Assembly: GCA_963743425.1 (NCBI GenBank)
Contig: CAVUPU010000004.1
Coordinates: 372,001 to 436,000 of the forward strand
DNA from: JAJVID01 sp963743425
GTDB lineage: Bacteria; Acidobacteriota; Blastocatellia; RBC074
Direction: 5' to 3'
DNA: 64,000 bases
Numbering within the stretch: position 1 is the first letter of the stretch; every line of letters begins with the position of its first letter. The position numbers were made by a program, and so were the translations under genes. Under the pieces are notes generated by a model. It saw nothing but the letters and a program-made list of their open reading frames with translations, made no database searches and was not told the DNA's origin. Positions 10,533-18,789 of the stretch are shown piece after piece.

Positions 10533-13500
10533 ATGAGAGCGAATCTTTTCTCCACCCAGGGAACCAGCATAGGCGCATGGTTCGCCGGGCTGTTTTGCTC
10601 ATTGCTATTGATCGGAGCCGCCTTTGCGCAAACCGGCTCATCAACCGTGAACGGCACGGTCGAAGATGCACAGAAGCAAACTATTTCCGGCGCGACGGTG
10701 ACTCTGAAGAACGAGAGCAGGAATTTCAGCCGTGTAGCGACTACGGCGGCTGATGGCAGCTTTCTTTTCACCGTTGTTCCACCCGGAGTCTACAATATTG
10801 AAGTCGAAGCCCCAGGTTTCAAGAAGGCGGTTCAGACCGATGTTCAGGCTCTGGTTGACAATCGTGTAACGCTGAGCATTTCGCTTGAAGTCGGTCAAGT
10901 GAGCGAAGTTGTCAGTGTTTCCGCCTCATCGGTTGAGAACATCATTAACACCCAGGACGCCAGTCTCGGCAACAACTTTCTCTCGCCGCAGATCAGTCAG
11001 CTTCCGCTGAACGCGCGAAACGTCGGCAACTTGCTGAGCTTGCAACCGGCCGTGACCTCGAACGGTTACGTGGCAGGTGGCCGCAGCGATCAGGCCAATC
11101 TGACAGTTGACGGAGTCGATGCGAACGATCAACAGGACGGCACGGCTTTTAGCCCTGTTATTCGCGTCAGCCCTGACACCATTGATGAGTTCCGCGTGAC
11201 GACTGTCAACGCCAACTCGACGCAGGGGCGCTCGTCCGGAGCGCAAGTCGGGTTCATCACCAAAAGCGGCACGAACAGTTTCCACGGCAACTTGTATGAA
11301 TACCACCGCAACACGGTGACTTCGGCTAACGAATTCTTCAATAATAGAGCGGGCAGGTTCACTGCCGATGACCCTCAGGTGCTCTCAGGCGCGGCTCAGG
11401 TAGGAGATGAAAGAGTTCCTCGCCCCAAACTGATTCGTAATAATTTCGGCGGCAGTTTGGGCGGCCCGATCGTCAAAGATCGTTTTTTCTTTTTCTACAA
11501 CTACGAGGGGCGGCGCGATGCTAAAGGGGTCAGCGTCGTGCAAACCGTTCCATTGGCCAGTTTGGGGCGTGGTGAGGTGAAGTTCTTCTCGACGAACGGC
11601 CAGTTAATTACGCTGACGCCGGCGCAAATCAACAGTTTGACCAGTAATGGCACGCCTACTGGCGCTCCGGTGGTTGATGTAAACCCGGCGGCTCTGAACA
11701 TCCTGGCGGGCGCCGCTCAACGTTATCCTTCAAACGACAACACTGTCGGCGATGGTTTGAATACCGGCGGCTTCCGCTTTAACCAGTCACAACCAGTCCG
11801 ACTTGGAGCGCACACCGCCCGCCTCGATTTAAGATTGAGTGATGCGCACACTCTCTTCCTGCGGGGGAATTACCAGAACGACACTGAGGTCACGGACCAG
11901 CAATTTCCCGATACGCCGCAGGAAACGCTCTGGAGCCATCCGAAAGCTTTTGCTCTCGGATATATTTGGGCAAAAAGCCCAACTTTCATCAACGACTTCC
12001 GCTATGGGATGACACGTGATGCGCTGAGCCAGCAGGGCGACTCGTCGGTCAATGCCGTAACTTTTCGGCAAACGTTTTCCGACCTGGCTTATACGCGCAC
12101 ATTCAATAGGGTGACGCCTGTCCACAACTTCACGGACAACGTCAACTGGCGGCCGACCAGTAACCACAGTTTCGATTTCGGCGCGAACATCCGTCTGATT
12201 CGCAATGCGCGCACGAACTTTGCGCCTGCTTTCGACAATGCTGTATTGAATCATTCATTCTATGCAGCAAGTGGCGCAGTGTTGACCAATCCGATCGTCG
12301 CTTCAGGCACGCCGATTCGCGCTGATTGGGTCAACAACGCCAGGATTGCGATGGCGCAGGTGTTCGGGCGGCTGTCACAATATTCAACCATTTTCAACTT
12401 TGGGCTCGATGGCAGACCTCTGTCGGCCGGCAGTCCTTCAGTGCGCGAATTCGCCGCCCAAGAATATGACACCTATGCCCAGGATGTGTGGCGTGTGCGT
12501 CCAAACCTGACATTGACGCTGGGGCTGCGCTACGGTTTGAGCCGGCCGGTTTATGAGACGCAAGGCTTCCAGACCAGGCCGAACATCGGCTTGCAAGAAT
12601 ATCTGGATAGGCGGATTGCGGCTGCCAACCAAGGGATCAACTTCACCGATCCGATCCAGATCTTGCAATCCGGTCCTGCCTACGATGCGCCAGGCTTTTA
12701 TTCCCTTGACAAGAACAACTTCCAGCCCCGCATCTCCGCCGCCTGGAATCCGAGGTTCAATAACGGATTCCTGGCCAAAATTTTTGGGAGAGACGGCGCA
12801 TTGACCTTCCGTGGCGGGTTCGCCATCGTCAATGACTATTTCGGTCAAAGGTTGGCGCTCGGCTTTGACGGCAGCAACACCTTGGGCTTCCAATCCACTT
12901 TCAATATTTCGGCGAATACGTTCAATGTGACGACCAATCCGGCGCCACCGTTTACCGCGCTTGGAATGGATATCCGCTCATTGCCTGGAATCGTTATTCC
13001 CGGCGATTTGACTTTCCCGAAGCAACAGCCGCTGGATGATCTGCGCCGCATTGAAGGCTCGCTCGACACCAACCTGGTTTCGCCGAAAAACTATGTATGG
13101 AACTTTACCTACAGCCGGCTGCTGCCAGGGGGCATCGCGGTCGAAGGTTCTTACATCGGTCGTTATGCCCGCAACCTGTTGGCCACGCGAGACGTGATGG
13201 CGCTCAACAATATCGTGGATCCGGTATCGGGGCAGGATTGGTATACAGCGGCCGGCATCTTGCAGGACGCGCGCATCAATGGCACGCCGCTTTTGCAAGT
13301 TCCAAATGTGCCGTTCTTCGAGAACATGTACGGACCAGGCGCGATCGATGGGATTTTCGGTCTGGGCGGCCTGACCAATACGCAGGCGGCTTATTTTATG
13401 AGCTTGCCGTTTGATGGTCCCGGGTGCGATGTTGTTGGTGGCTGCTTCGGTATCCTGACGGACTGGACTTTCATGCAAGATATTCTCGATCAGTTCTCCG

Positions 13501-14381
13501 GCAATCAGTTGTTCTTCAACCGCCAATACGGCGCCCTGTCCGCTTATGGAACGATTGGCAGCTCGGATTACCATGGCGCGTCGCTGAGCGTTCGCCAGCG
13601 ATATAAAGGGCTGCTTTGGGATTTGAACTACACATTCTCGAAATCCCTGGATGACGCGTCAGGCTTGCAGACCAGCGGCGTCTTTGGCTCGGCGTTCATT
13701 CTGAATCCGCTGCGCCAGCGCGACAACCGCACCGTCTCCGACTTTGACGTTCGCCATATTTTCAACTTCAACTCGGTCTGGGATATTCCAATAGGCAAAG
13801 GCAAGGCGCTGTTTGGTGGGGCTAATACCGCGCTCGATTACGTCATCGGCGGATGGCAGTTGACCAGCATCTTCCGCTATAACAGTGGCCTGCCTCTCAG
13901 CGCTCCGTTCGACAACAACGGCTGGGCGACCAATTGGAACATTCGCAGTCTCGGCGTACGCGTCAGGCCGTTGGAGAGTTCGCCGACTCGCGGCGTCGGC
14001 GACGCGGCGCCGAATCTGTTCAGCGATCAGACCGCGGCGTTTCAGAGCTTACGCAGCCCGCGCGCAGGGGAAACCGGGGATCGCAATTCGCTCCGTTATC
14101 CCGGCTTCGTCTCCCTCGACTTCGGACTCCATAAGAGCTTCAAGATGCCCTATAACGAAAACCACAAGTTGGTATTTCGCTGGGAAGTCTTCAACGCGAC
14201 CAACACGCAACGGCTTACCAGCGTCCTGGGCGGCACTTTCGCCATCGGGACCGACCCATTCCTGGGCGGGGATAACGGCACGCCGTCGGCGTCGTTCGGC
14301 AACCTTACTTCAACGCAGAGGCCGTTTGGTGAGAGTACGGCGGCTCGCATTATGCAGTTCGCCTTACGCTATCAATTCTAG
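10533..14381 (+). CDS. Oar-like TonB-dependent receptor with carboxypeptidase-regulatory-like domain
   Basis: This 1282-residue outer-membrane protein is of the Oar/CarboxypepD_reg type that is abundant in Acidobacteriota. It probably imports large substrates such as glycans, using TonB energy. A signal peptide of about 33 residues ends AAFAQ. Residues about 38-120 form a CarboxypepD_reg-like fold (TVNGTVEDAQKQTISGATVT). The plug follows (LTVDGVDANDQQDG, then FITKSGTNSFHGNLYEYHRN). The rest is a repeating beta-barrel ending in aromatic F. The ribosome site is CAGGAGGA and a terminator-like hairpin follows. No SusD partner is present, so the substrate is unknown. Confidence 0.93.
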   Translation: MRANLFSTQGTSIGAWFAGLFCSLLLIGAAFAQTGSSTVNGTVEDAQKQTISGATVTLKNESRNFSRVATTAADGSFLFTVVPPGVYNIEVEAPGFKKAVQTDVQALVDNRVTLSISLEVGQVSEVVSVSASSVENIINTQDASLGNNFLSPQISQLPLNARNVGNLLSLQPAVTSNGYVAGGRSDQANLTVDGVDANDQQDGTAFSPVIRVSPDTIDEFRVTTVNANSTQGRSSGAQVGFITKSGTNSFHGNLYEYHRNTVTSANEFFNNRAGRFTADDPQVLSGAAQVGDERVPRPKLIRNNFGGSLGGPIVKDRFFFFYNYEGRRDAKGVSVVQTVPLASLGRGEVKFFSTNGQLITLTPAQINSLTSNGTPTGAPVVDVNPAALNILAGAAQRYPSNDNTVGDGLNTGGFRFNQSQPVRLGAHTARLDLRLSDAHTLFLRGNYQNDTEVTDQQFPDTPQETLWSHPKAFALGYIWAKSPTFINDFRYGMTRDALSQQGDSSVNAVTFRQTFSDLAYTRTFNRVTPVHNFTDNVNWRPTSNHSFDFGANIRLIRNARTNFAPAFDNAVLNHSFYAASGAVLTNPIVASGTPIRADWVNNARIAMAQVFGRLSQYSTIFNFGLDGRPLSAGSPSVREFAAQEYDTYAQDVWRVRPNLTLTLGLRYGLSRPVYETQGFQTRPNIGLQEYLDRRIAAANQGINFTDPIQILQSGPAYDAPGFYSLDKNNFQPRISAAWNPRFNNGFLAKIFGRDGALTFRGGFAIVNDYFGQRLALGFDGSNTLGFQSTFNISANTFNVTTNPAPPFTALGMDIRSLPGIVIPGDLTFPKQQPLDDLRRIEGSLDTNLVSPKNYVWNFTYSRLLPGGIAVEGSYIGRYARNLLATRDVMALNNIVDPVSGQDWYTAAGILQDARINGTPLLQVPNVPFFENMYGPGAIDGIFGLGGLTNTQAAYFMSLPFDGPGCDVVGGCFGILTDWTFMQDILDQFSGNQLFFNRQYGALSAYGTIGSSDYHGASLSVRQRYKGLLWDLNYTFSKSLDDASGLQTSGVFGSAFILNPLRQRDNRTVSDFDVRHIFNFNSVWDIPIGKGKALFGGANTALDYVIGGWQLTSIFRYNSGLPLSAPFDNNGWATNWNIRSLGVRVRPLESSPTRGVGDAAPNLFSDQTAAFQSLRSPRAGETGDRNSLRYPGFVSLDFGLHKSFKMPYNENHKLVFRWEVFNATNTQRLTSVLGGTFAIGTDPFLGGDNGTPSASFGNLTSTQRPFGESTAARIMQFALRYQF

Positions 14382-14448
14382 TGGAGACGGTATATGAGGC
14401 TGCACTCGCTGAAGGTTTGTGAGTGTGACTCACTTTTAAGTCGTCACG

Positions 14449-14490
14449 GATGGCCGCGTGGCTCCACAAGCTGCGCGGCCATCTTTAGTT
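14449..14490 (+). terminator. Rho-independent terminator after the TonB receptor gene
   Basis: GATGGCCGCG (14449-14458) pairs with CGCGGCCATC (14474-14483) across a short loop and is followed by TTTAGTTTT. Its position about 70 bp past the receptor stop suits termination. Confidence 0.75.
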
Positions 14491-14576
14491 TTGAAAGGTC
14501 TGTGGCTGAAGGTTGATTGGTTGATGCAGAACCTGCTGCCGACCTCGCCCAGCGTTTTGAAAGAATGGAAGCTGAT

Positions 14577-15098
14577 TTATACCGGGCCTCGGCTATTCTT
14601 TCTGACCATCAGCTTGAAAGTGAACGGATACTGGTTCTTCTCATCCGCCGGCTGATAAGAACTCTCCCGCTCGCTCCACTCCTGCTCGTCAAATTCAGGA
14701 AAGAAAGTGTCCGCCGCGACCTCCGCGTCAACAAACGTCAAATACATTCGATCCGCGATCTCAATTGATTGGGCGTAAATCTCAGCGCCCCCGCAAATGA
14801 AGACCTCGCTCTCGCCTCTTTCACGCGCCAATGTGATCGCATCTTCGACGGAATAGGCGACGTCGCAGCCTTCGGCTTTAAGGTTTCTATTGCGCGTTAA
14901 GATGATCATTCGCCTGCCGGGCAGCGGCCTGCCGCCAATTTGCATTATGGATTCAAAAGTCTTGCGGCCGACGATGATGTGATGGCCCATCGTCAGGTCG
15001 CGGAATCTCTTCAAATCGGCGGACAATCGCCAGGGGAGTTTGTTGTCGACGCCTATCCCGGCTTTACGGTCCATCGCCGCAATAATCGAAACGATCAC
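14577..15098 (-). CDS. folA: Dihydrofolate reductase
   Basis: It reduces dihydrofolate to tetrahydrofolate with NADPH, regenerating the cofactor used by thymidylate synthase. The 173 residues are a normal length. Motifs are IAAMDRKAGIGVDNKLPW (Met20-loop region), ADLKRF (catalytic acid), MGHHIIVGRKTFESI (NADPH contact), PLPGRRMIILTRN and CGGAEIYAQSI. The C-terminus ends in a basic stretch. It lies 16 bp downstream of the LytTR regulator on the same strand, so it may be co-transcribed with the two-component pair. It is complete, unlike thyA about 9.5 kb away. Confidence 0.95.
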   Translation of the reverse strand: MIVSIIAAMDRKAGIGVDNKLPWRLSADLKRFRDLTMGHHIIVGRKTFESIMQIGGRPLPGRRMIILTRNRNLKAEGCDVAYSVEDAITLARERGESEVFICGGAEIYAQSIEIADRMYLTFVDAEVAADTFFPEFDEQEWSERESSYQPADEKNQYPFTFKLMVRKNSRGPV

Positions 15099-15114
15099 AC
15101 TGACACCTCCCCTT

Positions 15115-15897
15115 TCAAAGCCGCAGCAGTTGATCCCGCAGGATTCGCCCCTGCAACCGGCTGACGTTGAGCTGCTGGCCGTTGCTCATCGTAACGACGT
15201 AAGTCCCGCCGGGCATTGCGCTGACGCGGCGCATCATTTCGACGTTGGCCAGCGTGCCGCGACCGAGACGGACGAAATTCGCCGGATTGAGGCGGGCCTC
15301 CAGATCTTTGAGGCGATAAGAGATCATGTAGGTTTCGTTCCGCGCCGTCGTCAGATGGAGCAACTCTCCATCGGCGACGATCGAGGCGATCTCCTTGACC
15401 GGCAGGATGACGATCTCGTCTTGATGGCGCGCCGGGATGCGTTCGAGGAACGGCGGGCGGATGGCCGCCCGGTAATCTTCGGCGGCGGCGGTCAATCGCG
15501 CGGCGGCTTCTTCGCGCAATTCGGCGCGCTCCAGACGCTCCTGCGCGCGATTGATGGTTTCGCGCAGCCGCGAATGTTCGACGGGTTTGAGCAGGTAATC
15601 GACCGCGTTGAGTTCGAACGCCGGCGCCGCATATTCATCGTAAGCCGTAACGAAGGCGATAAGCGGCATGGAGTTCTTTTTGAGCAGTTGCGCCACGCCG
15701 AGTCCGTTGACTTCGGGCATTTGCAGGTCGAGGAGCGCCAGGTCGGGTTTCGTTCGTTCGATCACCTCAACCGCCTCCGCGCCGTTCTCAGCCTCGCCGA
15801 CCAGCGTTACGTCTTCAAAGCCGCGCAGCATCGCGGCGAGAAACGAGCGCGCGGGGCGTTCATCGTCGGCTATCACAACGCGCAATGATTCGTTCAC
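15115..15897 (-). CDS. LytTR-family response regulator
   Basis: This 260-residue response regulator has a receiver domain (residues 1-120) with acidic pocket VIADDERPARSF, phospho-acceptor Asp in LALLDLQMPEVNGL, and the switch Lys in YLLKPVEHSRLR. The C-terminal LytTR DNA-binding domain contains VLPVKEIASIVADGELLHL and FVRLGRGTLANVEMM. The kinase gene ends 30 bp upstream on the same strand, so the pair almost certainly works together. Targets are unknown. Confidence 0.93.
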   Translation of the reverse strand: MNESLRVVIADDERPARSFLAAMLRGFEDVTLVGEAENGAEAVEVIERTKPDLALLDLQMPEVNGLGVAQLLKKNSMPLIAFVTAYDEYAAPAFELNAVDYLLKPVEHSRLRETINRAQERLERAELREEAAARLTAAAEDYRAAIRPPFLERIPARHQDEIVILPVKEIASIVADGELLHLTTARNETYMISYRLKDLEARLNPANFVRLGRGTLANVEMMRRVSAMPGGTYVVTMSNGQQLNVSRLQGRILRDQLLRL

Positions 15898-15927
15898 GAT
15901 AGTTTCCTCCTGCGGAAAATCCCAGGT

Positions 15928-18057
15928 TTAGTCCGTCCCACCTGACGCGCCTGCCGTTGCGGGCGCGATGTTTATGGGCAGGCTCAATTCAACCGTCGTG
16001 CCCGCTCCGGGGGCGCTGCGTATGCTGAATAAAGCCTGATCGCCGTAATGAGCTTTGAGGCGGCGTTCGACGTTCGACAGCCCCACGCCGCGAGCGCGGC
16101 CATGCGTCAGCGCCTGCTCGCTCGCTCCAAGCCCCGTGTCGCGCACACTGATCCGCAGCGTGTCGCCGCCCGTCGCCGCCGCCTTGCCGGGCGCGATCCG
16201 CGCCGAGATCACGACCTCCCCGCCCGTTCGCGACGGCGAGACGCCATGTTTGATCGCGTTCTCGACCAGAGGCTGGATGAGCAACGCGGGGATACGATGG
16301 TTTCGCGTCTCACGCGGAGCGTCAATCGTCACGCGCAACCGGTCTTCAAACCGCGTCCGCTCGATGTCCAGGTAAGATTCGATCAGTTCGATCTCCTCGC
16401 CGAGCGTGGCGAATTCGCCCTCGCTGCGACGGAGCACGCCGCGCAGCAGAGCCGTCAGCCGCATCAACGTCTCGAACGCGCGTTCGGGCGCCGTTTGAAT
16501 CAAATAGCCGATGGTCGTCAGAGAATTGAAAAGAAAATGCGGATTCACCTGCGCGCGCAAAGCTCGCAGCTCGGCTTCGGTCGCCAGCTTTGTAGCCTCC
16601 TGCTCGCGCAGGTCGCGCGCGCAGCGTTCGTGGATGACGCGCGCGGCGTCAATGCGCCTCGCCACCATCACCGCCACCGCTTCCAGGAAGGCCACGTCAT
16701 CCGACATCAGACGGCGCCCTCCGGCCATCTCGCCGATTGTCAGGCGATATTGCGGCGGTTCGGCCGTCGGCGCGAGGATAGTCGTCGCGCCGGCGGACGG
16801 CTCTTTCAATCGTCGCGACGCTCTGGATTGATTGGACGGAAGCAGCACTTGCGGGAAGAGCGTCGCTGATGGCGCTTCGTATTCCCTGCCGCCCGGATCA
16901 TTCGCGGCGGCCCATGTCACTTCACGCGCCGTCAATGCCTCGGCCAGACGGGCGCAGGTCTCGTCCAGAACCTGCTCAGTAGCTTCGAGCAGGGCGATTC
17001 TTTGGGCGATCTCCGCTCGCAGCGCTTCGTAATCGGTTCGGCGCAACACTACCACATCGACAAACCAGGTCACTCCGCGCCGGAGCCAGGGATAAGCGAG
17101 CGCCGTCACGATCCACAACCCCAACAGCACCCCGACCGCGACCGGATGGTCATTGCCCCGGTCGAGCATCGGCGCGGCGACGTTCAGATACAATCCGAAC
17201 GCCAGCCCCACCAGAAGCACGAGCGACAACGCGCGCTTCAGAAAAATGTCGGCCAGCGCGAAGCGGTAATCCTGATAGAGAATCGCCAACGCCAGCGGCA
17301 GAGAAGCATGATGCCCGGCCAATTCTATCCACCACGGATACTCCCGGCCCTCGTGATGGCTCAGGTGCAACGCCGAGACGGCGAAGACCGCCAACGGCGC
17401 AATCCAACCGGCGCCTCCCCATCCGGGACGCCCGCGCGTCACGGCCAACAACGCGATGATCAGCGCCAGGAAGCCCGCCGTCAGGATGTGCAACGCCCAG
17501 TGCGACGGCGCCGATTGCCGCATGAGAGCCTGATGAAAATGTAAAGCCGACGCGGCGGCGCTGAAACTGTATGCGGCGATCAGCATTCCCATCGCCATTG
17601 GACGCCGCCACGCATCGCCGGACCGCAGCGCCGAATGCACGACCACCGCCGGCAGGAATCCGAGCGCGGTGAAAGCCGCCGCCCCAAGCAGCGCCGATGA
17701 GCGCCATCCGCCGAAATTGTGTAATCCGAGGTCGAGAAGCGCCCCGAAATTCCAGGCCAACCCCAGCAGCGCAGTGAGCATCGGCAGCCGGTCGGTTTTG
17801 TCGGAATCCGCGCCCAGGGCCGAAGCTGCGCGCGGCCCCTTGAGGAGCATCACCAACAGCATCGTGTAAAGCGACAGCCCGGTGATGTATCCCAGCAGAT
17901 TGAGCAGAGCGGCGGCGGCGGACGCAGTCATACTTCCCTCTTCCAACGCAGTTTTACTGAGTACAAGTGAAATTGAAACCTGACCGCAAACAGCGAAGGC
18001 GGCAATCAATACCAGACGGGCTGTAGTGTACAAGGGCGCCCAGTTGATTTCCACCAA
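15928..18057 (-). CDS. LytS-like membrane sensor histidine kinase (His_kinase family)
   Basis: This 709-residue sensor has an N-terminal half of about 8-10 membrane helices (residues 10-330) rich in Leu, Ala and Gly. A soluble GAF-like region follows, then the LytS-type kinase core LRALRAQVNPHFLFNSLTTI, whose His is the phospho-acceptor. The ATP-binding domain has PALLIQPLVENAIKHGV (N box) and VRDTGLGASEQAL, then GVGLSNVERRLKAHYG. It is followed by its LytTR regulator. The N-terminus resembles multi-helix sensors of unspecified ligand. Confidence 0.92.
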   Translation of the reverse strand: MVEINWAPLYTTARLVLIAAFAVCGQVSISLVLSKTALEEGSMTASAAAALLNLLGYITGLSLYTMLLVMLLKGPRAASALGADSDKTDRLPMLTALLGLAWNFGALLDLGLHNFGGWRSSALLGAAAFTALGFLPAVVVHSALRSGDAWRRPMAMGMLIAAYSFSAAASALHFHQALMRQSAPSHWALHILTAGFLALIIALLAVTRGRPGWGGAGWIAPLAVFAVSALHLSHHEGREYPWWIELAGHHASLPLALAILYQDYRFALADIFLKRALSLVLLVGLAFGLYLNVAAPMLDRGNDHPVAVGVLLGLWIVTALAYPWLRRGVTWFVDVVVLRRTDYEALRAEIAQRIALLEATEQVLDETCARLAEALTAREVTWAAANDPGGREYEAPSATLFPQVLLPSNQSRASRRLKEPSAGATTILAPTAEPPQYRLTIGEMAGGRRLMSDDVAFLEAVAVMVARRIDAARVIHERCARDLREQEATKLATEAELRALRAQVNPHFLFNSLTTIGYLIQTAPERAFETLMRLTALLRGVLRRSEGEFATLGEEIELIESYLDIERTRFEDRLRVTIDAPRETRNHRIPALLIQPLVENAIKHGVSPSRTGGEVVISARIAPGKAAATGGDTLRISVRDTGLGASEQALTHGRARGVGLSNVERRLKAHYGDQALFSIRSAPGAGTTVELSLPINIAPATAGASGGTD

Positions 18058-18201
18058 CCAGTGTCTAAAACAGGAGAATGAGTCGGACGCCGCTTCCTTG
18101 CGTCCTCGAAGGTTTTTAGCTACGCTGCGACGCCATTCAACACTGCGTATCTGAACCTATTGAAGACGAGCCGGCGGAAAGTTTTTAACCGGCATTCAAC
18201 T

Positions 18202-18786
18202 ATGCGAACACCTCCGCCAAATGAAATCACCGGACTGTTGGCCGATTGGAGCAATGGCGATCAGGCGGCGCTGGAGCAATTGACGCCACTGGTCTATCAG
18301 GAATTGCGAAAGCTCGCGCACGGCTACTTGAGCAAGGAGCGCCCCGGCCACACGCTGCAACCGACCGCGCTGATTCACGAAGCTTACCTGCGATTGATCG
18401 ATCAAAACATCGCACAGTGGCAAAACCGCGCGCACTTTTACGGCGTGGCGGCGCATTTGATGCGGCAGATCCTGGTCGAGCATGCGCGCAGCCGTCACGC
18501 CGGAAAACGCGGTGGGAATGCGGTCAAGCTTTCGCTGGATGAAGCGCTGGACTATTCGCGGGATCGAGCCGCCGAACTGATCGCGCTCGATGACGCGCTG
18601 ATGGCGTTGGCGGCGGTTGACGAACGTAAATGCCGCGTCATCGAGCTGCGACACTTCGGCGGTTTGAGCGTTGAAGAGACGGCGCAAGCGCTCGGCGTTT
18701 CAGTTCCGACTATTGTTCGCGAGCAACGAATGGCTCGGGCCTGGTTGCGGCGCGAGCTGAGCAGGGAAGCGGAAAGCGAGGAGTGA
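18202..18786 (+). CDS. ECF-type RNA polymerase sigma factor (TIGR02999-like, kinase-linked)
   Basis: This is an alternative sigma factor of the group found beside Ser/Thr kinases in Acidobacteriota and Planctomycetes. Region 2 is seen in LVYQELRKLAHGYLSKERPG and HTLQPTALIHEAYLRLI. Region 4 (HTH) is seen in LRHFGGLSVEETAQALGVS. I chose ATG 18202 (MRTPPPNEI); a TTG-started frame reaches back to 18160 but adds a non-conserved stretch. The kinase gene begins 4 bp after its stop, so both are one transcriptional unit, and phosphorylation may control sigma activity. Confidence 0.9.
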   Translation: MRTPPPNEITGLLADWSNGDQAALEQLTPLVYQELRKLAHGYLSKERPGHTLQPTALIHEAYLRLIDQNIAQWQNRAHFYGVAAHLMRQILVEHARSRHAGKRGGNAVKLSLDEALDYSRDRAAELIALDDALMALAAVDERKCRVIELRHFGGLSVEETAQALGVSVPTIVREQRMARAWLRRELSREAESEE

Positions 18787-18789
18787 AAA